A DNA stretch of 64,000 bases from Scleromatobacter sp038243995 (GTDB lineage: Bacteria > Pseudomonadota > Gammaproteobacteria > Burkholderiales > Burkholderiaceae_C). The notes under the pieces are model-generated. The model did no database searches and had not been told where the DNA came from. It saw only the letters and a list, made by a program, of their open reading frames with translations. Each line of letters begins with the position of its first letter. The first letter of the stretch is position 1. This document shows positions 34,145 through 42,751 of the stretch, in pieces. Location: NCBI GenBank assembly GCA_038243995.1, contig JBBRTV010000011.1:62001-126000 (forward strand), given 5' to 3'. The position numbers were made by a program, and so were the translations under genes.

Positions 34145-35959
34145 CTAGAACGCGATCCCGATGCTCAGGTCGAGGCGGCCAGCATGGATCTCCTCACCCC
34201 AGGACCAGTCCACCTTCAGCGGCCCGACCGGACTGCGCCAGCGCACGCCCAGGCCGTAGCCGAGTGCCATCTTCAGGTCGTTGAAGCGCGGCGCGGCGCG
34301 GCCGGCGTCGACGAACGCCGCCCACCAGACCGACGGCAGCGACGCGGTGAAGGGGTGGGCGATCTCGACGCTCGTCGTCACCAGCGCGTTGCCGCCGACG
34401 ACGTCGCCGTGCACGTCGAGCGGCGCGAGGGAGCGCCATGCATAGCCGCGCACGGAGTCCTCGCCGCCGGCGCGCCACAGCTCGGCGTCCGGCATCGCGA
34501 CCGTGTCCTTGACGATCACCTGGCCCAGCTCGACGCGGGCCTGCGAGTACCAGTCCTTGCCGAGCGGCCAGTAGCCGGTCGCGCGGCCATAGAGGCGCGT
34601 GTACGGGCCGTAGGACGAGTCGGGCCCGCCGGCATAGCCGACGCCGACCTGCGCCGAGAGCGAGTAGCCCTGCGTGGGCAGGATCACGCTGTCGAGGCGG
34701 CGCCAGACGCCGTGCTGGTTGAGCGACAGCGCGCGCGCGTCGACGCAGCCGAAGCCCGTGCACTGGATCGAGCGCTCGAACTGCGCGAAGGTCATGCGGT
34801 CGAGCGCGTTGCTGTCCTGCGTGCGGCCGAAGCGCACATAGCCGGCGCGCACCTCGGTGTCGGTCGTCAGGATCCGGCTCAGGCTGGCGCCCAGGATCCA
34901 GCTGTGGAAGTTCGTGGCGGGGTGGGTGGCGATGGCGCCGTCCCACTCCTGCAGGTCGCGCCCCCACTGGAGCTTGTTGGTGGCGGTCGCGGGGAACCCG
35001 AACACCTTGCGGTTGGTGTGCTCGAGCGTGATGCGCGGGCCGGTCGTCGTGCTGAAGCCGACCGCGGCAGTCGCCTGCTTCAGCGACTGCTCATGCACGT
35101 GCACCGTCACGGTGGCATGGTCTGCCTGCGCCGGATCGGGGTCGTAGATCACCGCGGCCTGGTCGAACAGCCCGGTCTTCTCGAGCCGATCCTGGTAGTC
35201 GAGCATGCGGGCCTGCGTCAGCGGGGCGCCGGGGCCGAAGCCCGCGAGCAGGCGGACGTTCTTCTCGGGCTGGCGCTCCAGGCCTTCGATCACCAGGTTG
35301 CCCATGACGAACTGCGGGCCGGTGTCGGCGACGAGAAACAGCCGCGCCTGGTCAGTCGCCGGATCGACCTGCGCCGCGGTCGCCGTCCAGATGGCCGCGG
35401 CATAGCCCTCGGCGCGCAGCTTCGAGAGCGCCTGCCCCTTCGCGCCGTCCCAGTTGCCGTTGCGGAACACGGCGCCGGGCGGCAGGCTCCAGCCTGAACG
35501 CACGTCCGCTTCGAGGGCCTGCGCCTCGGGGTCGCCCGCGTCGGCCTTCGCAGAGAGCGCGCCGTCGAACTCGAGCGTGAAGCGACCGACCGTCGCCGGC
35601 TCGCCAGGCGCGAGCTTGATGAGGATGCGGTGGGCGTCCTGCGGGTCGGGCGTCACCGTGACCTCGGCGCGAAAGTAGCCTTCGGTCTGCGCGAGCGCCC
35701 GCGCCTGGGCCGGCGCGGCGGAGATCAGGCGCGCCCATTCGGCGTCGTCCAGGCTGTCGGCCTCGGCGAGTCGCGCGGCGCGTTCGATGTCGAGGTTCTT
35801 CTCGAGCAGCGCCTTGAACGGAGCGGGGGCCTCGACGATCAGTTCGCGCGTGGCCGCCTGCGCGCTGCCCGCGACGAGCGCGAGTGCCAGGGCGCCGGCG
35901 AGCGCCCGCGCGGGCGGGCACGACCGGCAGGGCAGGCGAACACCGCCGCGCGCCTTCAT
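34145..35959 (-). CDS. tamA: Outer-membrane assembly protein TamA (Omp85 family)
   Basis: A 604-residue Omp85 protein: signal peptide ending at AGSAQAA, POTRA domains through about residue 260 (including VRLLAGFGPGAPLTQARMLDYQ), and a 16-strand barrel ending in F. The conserved barrel motifs are visible: LGKDWYSQARVELGQVI, the GGEDSVRGYAWRSL loop (VRGY/F signature of Omp85) and VGPLKVDWSWG. It starts inside the stop of the VWA gene (ATGA overlap) and is followed by tamB, the standard tamA-tamB order. The overlap with the VWA gene suggests coupled expression. Confidence 0.94.
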   Translation of the reverse strand: MKARGGVRLPCRSCPPARALAGALALALVAGSAQAATRELIVEAPAPFKALLEKNLDIERAARLAEADSLDDAEWARLISAAPAQARALAQTEGYFRAEVTVTPDPQDAHRILIKLAPGEPATVGRFTLEFDGALSAKADAGDPEAQALEADVRSGWSLPPGAVFRNGNWDGAKGQALSKLRAEGYAAAIWTATAAQVDPATDQARLFLVADTGPQFVMGNLVIEGLERQPEKNVRLLAGFGPGAPLTQARMLDYQDRLEKTGLFDQAAVIYDPDPAQADHATVTVHVHEQSLKQATAAVGFSTTTGPRITLEHTNRKVFGFPATATNKLQWGRDLQEWDGAIATHPATNFHSWILGASLSRILTTDTEVRAGYVRFGRTQDSNALDRMTFAQFERSIQCTGFGCVDARALSLNQHGVWRRLDSVILPTQGYSLSAQVGVGYAGGPDSSYGPYTRLYGRATGYWPLGKDWYSQARVELGQVIVKDTVAMPDAELWRAGGEDSVRGYAWRSLAPLDVHGDVVGGNALVTTSVEIAHPFTASLPSVWWAAFVDAGRAAPRFNDLKMALGYGLGVRWRSPVGPLKVDWSWGEEIHAGRLDLSIGIAF

Positions 35960-37122
35960 TTCGTCAACAGACGCATCGCACCCTCGAGCCCGGTCAGGGT
36001 GAGGGGGAACATGCGGTTGCTGACGAGTTGCTCGATCAGCGAGATGCTTTGACGGTACTGCCAGACGCCCTGCGGTTCCGGGTTGATCCACGCGTGCTTC
36101 GGAAACGCGTGCGTCAGGCGCTGGATCCATTCCGCGCCGGCTTCCTCGTTGTTGTATTCGACGCTGCCGCCCGGCTGCAGGATCTCGTAAGGGCTCATCG
36201 TCGCGTCGCCGATGAAGATCAGGCGATAGTCCCGGTTGTACTTGCGGATCACATCCCAGGTCGCGTGCTTTTCGGCGAAGCGACGGCGGTTGTTCTTCCA
36301 CACGAAGTCGTAGACGCAGTTGTGGAAGTAGTAGAACTCGAGGTGCTTGAACTCGCCCTTGGCGGCGGAGAAGAGCTCCTCCACGCGGTGGATGTGCTCG
36401 TCCATCGTGCCGCCGACATCCATCAGCAGCAGCACCTTCACCTTGTTGTGGCGCTCGGGCACCATGCGGATGTCGAGCATGCCGGCGGCGGCGGCGGTCG
36501 CCTGGATGGTGTCGGCCAACGCGAGTTCGATTTCCGAGCCTTCGCGCGCGAACTGGCGCAGCCGGCGCAGCGCGACCTTGATGTTGCGCGTGCCGAGCTC
36601 GAGCGAGTCGTCATAGTCCTTGTAGGCGCGCTGCTCCCACACCTTGACGGCGCTCTTGTTGCGCCCGGCCCCGCCGATGCGCACGCCCTGGGGGTTGTAG
36701 CCGCCGTGACCGAAAGGCGACGTGCCGCCGGTGCCGATCCACTTGTTGCCGCCTTCATGGCGGCCTTTCTGCTCGTCGAGCCGCTGCTGCAGCGTCTTCA
36801 TCAGCTCGTCCCAGCCCATCGCGCCGACCGCCGCCTTCTGTTCGGGCGTGAGTTCGCGCTCGATCAGCTGGCGCAGCCAGTCCTCGGGGATCTCCTTCGA
36901 TTCCGTCAGCTTCGCGACCCCGTTGAAGAAGGCTCCGAACGCCTTGTCGAAGCGGTCGAAATGAGCCTCGTCCTTCACGAGCGTGAGGCGCGCCAGGAAG
37001 TAGAAATCGTCGATGGACGGGCCGATCACGCCGGCCTTCAAGGCCTCCAGCAGCGTGAGGTATTCCTTGACCGAAACCGGAAGCTTGGCCTCGCGCAGCG
37101 TGTAGAAGAAAGGGATCAGCAT
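35956..37122 (-). CDS. CoxE-like VWA-domain protein
   Basis: A 388-residue cytoplasmic protein of the CoxE/YehP-like VWA group. The C-terminal half holds a von Willebrand A fold with a variant metal site, D235 in LLLMDVGGTMDEH, in place of the usual DxSxS. Such proteins work with MoxR-type AAA ATPases as chaperones for metal insertion or complex activation. The MoxR partner gene (39610-40452) is close but separated by a chemoreceptor and an acetyltransferase gene. I prefer the ATG at 37122 over a TTG six bases upstream. Its stop overlaps tamA. Confidence 0.87.
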   Translation of the reverse strand: MLIPFFYTLREAKLPVSVKEYLTLLEALKAGVIGPSIDDFYFLARLTLVKDEAHFDRFDKAFGAFFNGVAKLTESKEIPEDWLRQLIERELTPEQKAAVGAMGWDELMKTLQQRLDEQKGRHEGGNKWIGTGGTSPFGHGGYNPQGVRIGGAGRNKSAVKVWEQRAYKDYDDSLELGTRNIKVALRRLRQFAREGSEIELALADTIQATAAAAGMLDIRMVPERHNKVKVLLLMDVGGTMDEHIHRVEELFSAAKGEFKHLEFYYFHNCVYDFVWKNNRRRFAEKHATWDVIRKYNRDYRLIFIGDATMSPYEILQPGGSVEYNNEEAGAEWIQRLTHAFPKHAWINPEPQGVWQYRQSISLIEQLVSNRMFPLTLTGLEGAMRLLTK

Positions 37123-37201
37123 GGGCAACAGCGGGCTAGAGGACGAAGGGTATCACCGCTTGGCGGCGGATGCCCCGCGGTCCGGCTCCCGGCCCCGGTG
37201 G

Positions 37202-37230
37202 TCGAGGTTTTCCTCCGGCACTGCCGATGT
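37202..37230 (+). promoter_or_regulatory. Weak sigma-28-like motif upstream of the chemoreceptor gene
   Basis: GCCGATGT (37223-37230) resembles the flagellar sigma-28 -10 element GCCGATAA at six of eight positions, and a partial TCGAGGTT lies upstream, but the spacing is 1-2 bp longer than usual. It fits a chemoreceptor gene; the match is weak. Confidence 0.25.
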
Positions 37231-37350
37231 GCAGAAATGCGCCCGATCAGGGCGTCTTCTCGGACCCTAGGCAACGGCGGGGAAATATCAGAATCGGCGC
37301 AGGCGATGCGCTGTCCAGTTCGGTCCGCCGCGACATGTGGAGACAACCCA

Positions 37351-38907
37351 ATGATGATTTTCAGCAGACTGCGTATCGGACGCCGCCTGAGCCTCGCGTT
37401 CGCCGTCATCGTCGCCTTGACGATCGCCTCGGCGGTGTTCAGCCAGATCCGCCTGCAGGAAGTCCGCAGCGTCGCCGCCGAGCTGACCGCGGAACAGGCC
37501 GAGCGGCTGTCGATCGCTTACCGCTGGCGGCAGAACATCGCCGTCAATTCGAGCCGGGCGGTCATGCTCGGCATGATGACCGACGCGACGCTGGCGGAGT
37601 CGCTGAGCGCTAAGATGAAGGCCACCACGGCCGACACGACCGTGATCCAGAAGCGCTTCGAGGCGCTCGAGACGACGCCGGAGGGCCGCGGCCTGCAGGC
37701 GAAGCTGGCCGACGTGCGCAAGCGCTATCTCGGCAAGCGCGAGTTGATGATGAAGGCGGGCGAGGGCGGCACGTCGATCGCGGCCGCGATCGCGAAGGGC
37801 CAGGCCGTCCAGGAGTTCAACGTGGTCTGCGACGAGTACCTCGCGACGGCAGACCGGGTCGTCGCCTTCGAGGAGAAGCGCGCCGAGGGCGACGGCGTCG
37901 CCATCGCCGACGCCGTGCGCGCGACGAGCTTCGTCGGCCTCGGCTGCGCCGTCGTGTCCGTCCTGTTCTCGATCGCGCTCGGCGTGGTGCTCACCCGCAG
38001 CATCGTCGGCCCCGTGCAGTCGGCCCAACGCGCGGCCGACCGCATCGCGGCCGGCGATCTGACAGGCGAATGTCGCGTCGACGGCGACGACGAGGCCGCG
38101 CAACTCGTCTCGTCGCTGGGCAGGATGCAGGAGGCGCTCAAGCGCATCGTGCGCGAGATCCGCAGTTCGACGGAATCGATCCAGGTGGCCAGCACGCAGG
38201 TCGCCAGCGGCAACCAGGACCTGAGCGCCCGCACCGAGCAGACCGCCGGCAGCCTCCAGCAGGCCGCGAGCTCGATGGACGAGCTCAACAGCACGATGCG
38301 CCACAGCGCCGAGTCCGCGGGCGAAGCCAACAGCCTGGCGACCGCGGCGTCGGAGATCGCGACGCGCGGCGGCAGCGTCGTGGCGCAAGTGGTCTCGACG
38401 ATGGACGAGATCAACGCGAGTTCCAGGAAGATCGGCGACATCATCGGCGTCATCGACGGCATCGCGTTCCAGACCAACATCCTCGCGCTGAACGCCGCGG
38501 TGGAGGCGGCGCGTGCCGGCGAGCAGGGCCGCGGCTTCGCGGTCGTCGCCAGCGAAGTGCGCTCGCTCGCCCAGCGCAGCGCCGACGCGGCGCGCGAGAT
38601 CAAGGCGCTGATCGGCGCCTCGGTCGAGAAGGTGGAGAGCGGCGCGCGGCTCGTGCAGGATGCGGGCAGCACGATGCAGGAGATCGTCAGCGCGGTGCGC
38701 CGCGTCAGCGAGGTGATCGGCGAGATCACGACCGCGGCCGGCGAACAGGCCGGCGGCATCCAGCTCGTCAACGACGCGGTGAACAACGTCGACCAGATGA
38801 CGCAGCAGAACGCGGCGCTGGTGGAGGAATCGGCGGCGGCTGCGGAGTCGATGCGGGACCAGGCGGACAAGCTGGCGAAGGCGGTGGAGCAGTTCCGCAC
38901 GCAGTGA
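37351..38907 (+). CDS. Methyl-accepting chemotaxis protein
   Basis: A 518-residue chemoreceptor. Two membrane helices, near residues 10-33 and 190-212, flank a roughly 155-residue periplasmic four-helix-bundle sensor. A HAMP domain follows (TRSIVGPVQSAQRAADRIAAGDL), then the signalling domain with the highly conserved tip GIAFQTNILALNAAVEAARAG. No CheB/CheR-binding pentapeptide is visible at the C terminus, which ends VEQFRTQ. Ligand unknown. GTGGAG lies about nine bases before the ATG at 37351; an ATG immediately after it is equally possible. Confidence 0.92.
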   Translation: MMIFSRLRIGRRLSLAFAVIVALTIASAVFSQIRLQEVRSVAAELTAEQAERLSIAYRWRQNIAVNSSRAVMLGMMTDATLAESLSAKMKATTADTTVIQKRFEALETTPEGRGLQAKLADVRKRYLGKRELMMKAGEGGTSIAAAIAKGQAVQEFNVVCDEYLATADRVVAFEEKRAEGDGVAIADAVRATSFVGLGCAVVSVLFSIALGVVLTRSIVGPVQSAQRAADRIAAGDLTGECRVDGDDEAAQLVSSLGRMQEALKRIVREIRSSTESIQVASTQVASGNQDLSARTEQTAGSLQQAASSMDELNSTMRHSAESAGEANSLATAASEIATRGGSVVAQVVSTMDEINASSRKIGDIIGVIDGIAFQTNILALNAAVEAARAGEQGRGFAVVASEVRSLAQRSADAAREIKALIGASVEKVESGARLVQDAGSTMQEIVSAVRRVSEVIGEITTAAGEQAGGIQLVNDAVNNVDQMTQQNAALVEESAAAAESMRDQADKLAKAVEQFRTQ

Positions 38908-38973
38908 GCCGCTCTCCTCGAACCGCGAAGGGCGCACGAGCGACGGGTCGCGCGCCCCCTGGTCATGGCCGCG

Positions 38974-39567
38974 TCAGCGCGGCCTGGCTTGCTGGTAGAG
39001 CAGGTGCGCCTTGATCTCGGGCCATTCCCCCGCAGTGACGCTGTACATCACCGTGTCGCGCACGGTGCCGTCGCGGCGCAGCGCGTGGTGGCGCAGCACG
39101 CCGTCCTTCGTGGCGCCCAGGCGTTCGATCGCCTTCTGGCTCGCGAAGTTGTAGTTGTCGGTGCGCCAGCCCACGAGTCGGGCCTTCAGCGTCTCGAAGG
39201 CGTGCGTCAGCAGCAGCAGCTTGGCGCCGGTGTTGACGTGCGTGCGCTGCGTGCTGGCCGCGTACCAGGTCCAGCCGATCTCGAGGCGGTCGACGGCGGG
39301 AAGGATGTCGTGATAGCTGGTGCAGCCGACGATGCGATCTTTCTCGAGGTCGATCACCGCGAACGGGAGGCGATCGCGCATCGCGAGGGCGCGTTCGACG
39401 TAGCCGGCCGTGTCGTCCGGATCGGGCACCGAGGTGACGCGGATCTTCCACAGCTCGCCGTCGGTGGCCGCGGCCTTCAACGCGTCGACGTGGCTCCTCG
39501 ACAGGGGCTCCAGGCGCACGCGGCCGTCGGTCAGGGTGACAGGCTGGACATTCATCATGAAGTTCAT
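38974..39567 (-). CDS. GNAT-family N-acetyltransferase, RimJ/RimL-like
   Basis: A 197-residue GNAT enzyme of the Acetyltransf_3 type. It shows the standard order: a substrate-side N-terminal strand (GRVRLEPLSRSHVDAL), the central strand and acetyl-CoA loop around IGWTWYAASTQRTHVNTGAKLLLLTHAFE, and NFASQKAIERLGATKDGVLR, typical of RimJ/RimL-like acetyltransferases. The substrate is unknown. It begins 42 bp after the MoxR gene in the same direction, with a short repeat between them; ATG codons at 39558 and 39555 are alternatives. Confidence 0.85.
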   Translation of the reverse strand: MNFMMNVQPVTLTDGRVRLEPLSRSHVDALKAAATDGELWKIRVTSVPDPDDTAGYVERALAMRDRLPFAVIDLEKDRIVGCTSYHDILPAVDRLEIGWTWYAASTQRTHVNTGAKLLLLTHAFETLKARLVGWRTDNYNFASQKAIERLGATKDGVLRHHALRRDGTVRDTVMYSVTAGEWPEIKAHLLYQQARPR

Positions 39568-39570
39568 CGG

Positions 39571-39611
39571 GCCCCCCGGGCAGCGACCGTCAGGGAGCGG
39601 GGTGGCGGATC
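39571..39611 (-). repeat. 3'-end repeat, short copy after the moxR stop
   Basis: In the MoxR direction it reads ATCCGCCACCCCGCTCCC, then TGACGGTCGCTGCCCGGGG, closely matching the core of the 124-bp units near 29 kb. It begins within the TGA stop of the MoxR gene and ends a few bases before the GNAT start. It is truncated and lacks the second hairpin. Confidence 0.75.
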
Positions 39612-40452
39612 ACCGGTGGTTGCGCTGCATGAAGATCAGTTTCTCGAACAAGGACACGTCCTGCTCGTTCTTGAGCAGCGCGCCGACCAGCGGCGGGATC
39701 GAAACCTTGTCGTCCCTGGATTGCAGCGCGCTCACCGGGATGTCTTCGGCCAGCAGCAGCTTGAGCCAGTCCAGCAGTTCCGACGTCGACGGCTTCTTCT
39801 TCAGGCCGGGCAGGTTGCGCACGTCGTAGAAACTCTTGAGCGCGGCGGCGAGCATCTCCTGCTTGATACCGGGGAAGTGCACGTCGACGATGCGCTGCAT
39901 CGTGTCGGCCTCGGGAAACTTGATGTAGTGGAAGAAGCAGCGGCGCAGGAAGGCGTCCGGCAGTTCCTTCTCGTTGTTGCTGGTGATGAAGACGACCGGG
40001 CGCTGGATCGCGCGCACTGTTTCCTTGGTCTCGTAGACGTGGAACTCCATCCGGTCGAGTTCGCGCAGCAGGTCGTTCGGGAACTCGATGTCGGCCTTGT
40101 CGATCTCGTCGATCAGCAGGGCGCACGGGGTGTCGCGCTCGAAGGCCTGCCACAGCACGCCCTTGACGATGTAGTTGTGGATGTCCTTCACGCGCGGATC
40201 GCCGAGCTGGCTGTCGCGCAGGCGGCTGACGGCGTCGTATTCGTAGAGCCCCTGCTGCGCCTTGGTGGTGCTCTTGATGTGCCATTCGAGCAGCGGCAGT
40301 CCGAGCGCCGCGGCGGCCTCCTCGGCGAGCATCGTCTTGCCCGTGCCGGGCTCGCCCTTGACCAGCAGGGGACGGCGCAGCGTCATCGCGGCGTTGACCG
40401 CGAGCATCAGGTCGGGCGTCGCGACGTAGTTGCTGGAACCTTCGAACTTCAT
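39610..40452 (-). CDS. MoxR-family AAA ATPase
   Basis: A 280-residue AAA+ ATPase of the MoxR type. Walker A is GEPGTGKT at 33-40, Walker B is LLIDEIDKAD, and sensor-1 is FITSNNEKELP. MoxR ATPases work with VWA proteins to remodel or activate enzyme complexes; the CoxE-like gene at 35956-37122 is the natural partner although two genes lie between them. The start at 40452 fits the family. It diverges from a cytochrome c gene, and their promoters share a palindrome at 40501-40512. Confidence 0.92.
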   Translation of the reverse strand: MKFEGSSNYVATPDLMLAVNAAMTLRRPLLVKGEPGTGKTMLAEEAAAALGLPLLEWHIKSTTKAQQGLYEYDAVSRLRDSQLGDPRVKDIHNYIVKGVLWQAFERDTPCALLIDEIDKADIEFPNDLLRELDRMEFHVYETKETVRAIQRPVVFITSNNEKELPDAFLRRCFFHYIKFPEADTMQRIVDVHFPGIKQEMLAAALKSFYDVRNLPGLKKKPSTSELLDWLKLLLAEDIPVSALQSRDDKVSIPPLVGALLKNEQDVSLFEKLIFMQRNHR

Positions 40453-40493
40453 GGTGGTGGGGGCGGGTTTTGCCGGACAGCGGGGGTCGTTCC

Positions 40494-40517
40494 AGTATAA
40501 AGGGACGTCCCTATAAT
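40494..40517. promoter_or_regulatory. Divergent promoters overlapping a 12-bp palindrome
   Basis: AGGGACGTCCCT (40501-40512) is a perfect palindrome. It directly precedes TATAAT (40512-40517), a consensus -10 for the cytochrome gene, with TTCCAG (40490-40495) as a partial -35. On the other strand TATACT (40499-40494) is a possible -10 for the MoxR gene. A regulator bound here could control both directions. Confidence 0.5.
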
Positions 40518-40585
40518 CGTCGTCGATGCACGGCAAAGACAGACGTGCCGCGGATTCTTCCCTCCAGTCCAACAAAGACGAGACG

Positions 40586-41224
40586 ATGACAAGAACCCTG
40601 ACCTTGCTGCTCGCGCTCGCGGGCGTGTTCCCGACAGTCCATGCGCAAGACGCGCAACGCGGCTCCACCAAGGTTCAGATGTGCATCGGCTGCCACGGCA
40701 TCGTCGGGTACCAGACCGCCTTCCCGCAGGTCTACAAGGTGCCGATGATCGCCGGCCAGGATTCCAAGTACATCGTCTCCGCATTGACCGAATACCGCGG
40801 CGGCGATCGCAAGCACCCGACGATGCGCAGCGTCGCCGCGTCGCTGACCGACCAGGACATCGCCGACGTCGCCGCCTATTACGCGACGCTGGGCAAGCCC
40901 GCTGCCCCTGTGCCCCAGGCCCTCGAGAAGCCGCTGCCCGACACCCTGCAGGCCAAGGTCGCGACCTGCATCGCCTGCCACGGCGCGAACTTCTCGATGC
41001 CCACCGACGGCACCATCCCGCGCCTGGCCGGCCAGTACGCCGATTACCTGCTGTATGCGCTCAAGGCCTACCAGGTGGAAGGCAATCCGCACTACGGGCG
41101 CGTGAACGCGTCGATGAACGCGATGGCCAAGCCGCTGACGAACATCGACGTCGAGCAGATCACCGCCTACCTGGCGACGCTGCCGGGCGAACTGCGCACC
41201 GTGCCGCAGGCCAAGTTCAAGTAG
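40586..41224 (+). CDS. Di-haem cytochrome c, cytochrome c4-like
   Basis: A 212-residue periplasmic cytochrome with a cleavable signal (LLLALAGVFPTVHA). Two class-I haem domains carry CIGCH (33-37) and CIACH (128-132), each followed by the axial-methionine region (HPTMRSVAASLTDQDIADVAAYYA and ASMNAMAKPLTNIDVEQITAYLA). The arrangement matches cytochrome c4, an electron carrier to terminal oxidases. It has its own promoter next to a palindrome and is followed by a strong hairpin. Confidence 0.9.
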   Translation: MTRTLTLLLALAGVFPTVHAQDAQRGSTKVQMCIGCHGIVGYQTAFPQVYKVPMIAGQDSKYIVSALTEYRGGDRKHPTMRSVAASLTDQDIADVAAYYATLGKPAAPVPQALEKPLPDTLQAKVATCIACHGANFSMPTDGTIPRLAGQYADYLLYALKAYQVEGNPHYGRVNASMNAMAKPLTNIDVEQITAYLATLPGELRTVPQAKFK

Positions 41225-41266
41225 TTCCTGGATTGGCCCGCGCGCGCAGTGCGCGCAACATCCCTT

Positions 41267-41300
41267 CGACCGCCCCCGGCCTCCAGGCCGGCGGCGGTCG
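41267..41300 (+). terminator. Strong 16-bp hairpin after the cytochrome c gene
   Basis: CGACCGCCCCCGGCCT (41267-41282) pairs with AGGCCGGCGGCGGTCG (41285-41300) around a two-base loop, with one internal C-C mismatch. It begins 43 bases after the stop. No T tract follows, but the stem is very stable. Confidence 0.6.
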
Positions 41301-41406
41301 TGTCGTTGCGGGGTGCGCAATCCTCGATATCTCTTCAGTTCGTGCTCGCCAGTGCCGAAATCCTTTCAGTCCCCGGCCCCTTGCCGGCCCCGGATTTCGT
41401 CCCCCC

Positions 41407-42684
41407 ATGCTCAAGAAGATTCGTGTCAACCAAGTCCGGCTCGGCATGCACCTCCATTCGATGGAAGGGGCCTGGATGGACCATCCGTTCTGGAAGACCC
41501 GCTTCGTCATCCGCGAGCCGGAGCAGTTGAAGAAGCTCCAGGACAGCGCGATCGTGGAAGTCTGGATCGACACCGACAAGGGCCTCGACGCGAGCGAGGA
41601 GTCCGCCGCCCTGCCGACGCCGATCCGCACCGCGGTGCCGGCTGCGCCGGCGCGACCCGTCGCGGCGCCGGCGCCCGCCGCGCTGCCCGCGACGCCGGCC
41701 GAACCCCGGGTCTGCGCGCCCGTGCCGCCGCCGTCCAAGAGCTTCGAGGAGGAAATGCGCAACGCTGTCGGCGTGTGCAATCGCGGCCGGGCGAAGGTCG
41801 AGAAGATGTTCAACGAGGCGCGGCTGGGCAAGGTCGTCGATGCCGAGGCGTGCATGGACCTCGTGCACGAGATATCCGACTCCGTCATCCGCAATCCCGG
41901 CGCGATCGTCAGCCTGGCGCGCCTGAAGACGCAGGACGACTACTCCTACATGCACTCGGTCGCGGTGTGCGCCCTGATGGTCGCGCTCGGACGCGAGATG
42001 GGCTTCGACGAAAGCGAGTGCCGCCGTGCCGGCACCGCGGGCCTGCTGCACGACGTCGGCAAGGCGCTGATGCCGCTGGACATCCTGAACAAGCCAGGGG
42101 CACTGACCGACGCCGAATACAGCATCATGAAGAGCCACCCGGTGCGTGGCCACGAATTGCTGGTCGATGCGCGCGGCGCCGATCCGGCGGCCATCGACGT
42201 CTGCCTGCATCATCACGAACGTTTCGACGGCGCGGGCTATCCGCACCGGCTGCCGGTCGAACAGATCACCCAGTTCGCGCGCATGGGCGCGATCTGCGAC
42301 GTCTACGACGCGATCACGTCCAACCGCCCCTACAAGAGCGGCTGGGATCCGGCCGACTCGATCGGCAAGATGGCCAGCTGGAAGGGCCAGTTCGACCCCA
42401 CGCTCTTCGCGGTGTTCGTCAAGGGGGTGGGCATCTATCCCACCGGTTCGCTGGTCAAGCTGCAGTCCGAGCGCCTCGCGGTGGTGCTGGAGCAGAACCC
42501 GCAGGCGCTCACCGCGCCTATCGTGAAGCTGTTCTTCTCGCTGAAATCGAACATGCCGATCTCGGTGCAGCGCCTCGATCTCTCGGCCGGCACCAGCGAC
42601 CGCATCGTCGGCCGCGAGTTGCCCGAGAAGTGGAAGTTCACGTTCCTCGACGAGCTCTGGGCGGGCGACGTCCTCAAGCGATAG
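41407..42684 (+). CDS. HD-GYP domain protein, probable cyclic-di-GMP phosphodiesterase
   Basis: A 425-residue cytoplasmic protein with an N-terminal DUF3391 domain (about 1-60), a proline- and alanine-rich linker, and an HD-GYP domain. Metal-site residues include H215-D216 (LLHDVGKAL) and the motif HHHERFDGAGYP at 268-279, which has the glutamate and GYP signature of active enzymes; alanine replaces the usual serine or arginine before GYP. It should hydrolyse c-di-GMP to GMP and so favour motility over biofilm. It is transcribed alone or from the cytochrome promoter, 182 bp downstream of it. Confidence 0.92.
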   Translation: MLKKIRVNQVRLGMHLHSMEGAWMDHPFWKTRFVIREPEQLKKLQDSAIVEVWIDTDKGLDASEESAALPTPIRTAVPAAPARPVAAPAPAALPATPAEPRVCAPVPPPSKSFEEEMRNAVGVCNRGRAKVEKMFNEARLGKVVDAEACMDLVHEISDSVIRNPGAIVSLARLKTQDDYSYMHSVAVCALMVALGREMGFDESECRRAGTAGLLHDVGKALMPLDILNKPGALTDAEYSIMKSHPVRGHELLVDARGADPAAIDVCLHHHERFDGAGYPHRLPVEQITQFARMGAICDVYDAITSNRPYKSGWDPADSIGKMASWKGQFDPTLFAVFVKGVGIYPTGSLVKLQSERLAVVLEQNPQALTAPIVKLFFSLKSNMPISVQRLDLSAGTSDRIVGRELPEKWKFTFLDELWAGDVLKR

Positions 42685-42751
42685 GCTACGCGGCGGAGCG
42701 ATCCGGGCCGCGGCCTGCGCTTCAGGGCGGCCCCGGTCCTGCCCGCGGCGA

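Noticed and set aside
35956..40452. MoxR plus VWA genes as an undescribed antiviral (ternary ATPase) system
   Set aside because: The VWA protein is the CoxE-like type common in metabolic chaperone pairs, and no nuclease, sensor or other effector gene sits with them.
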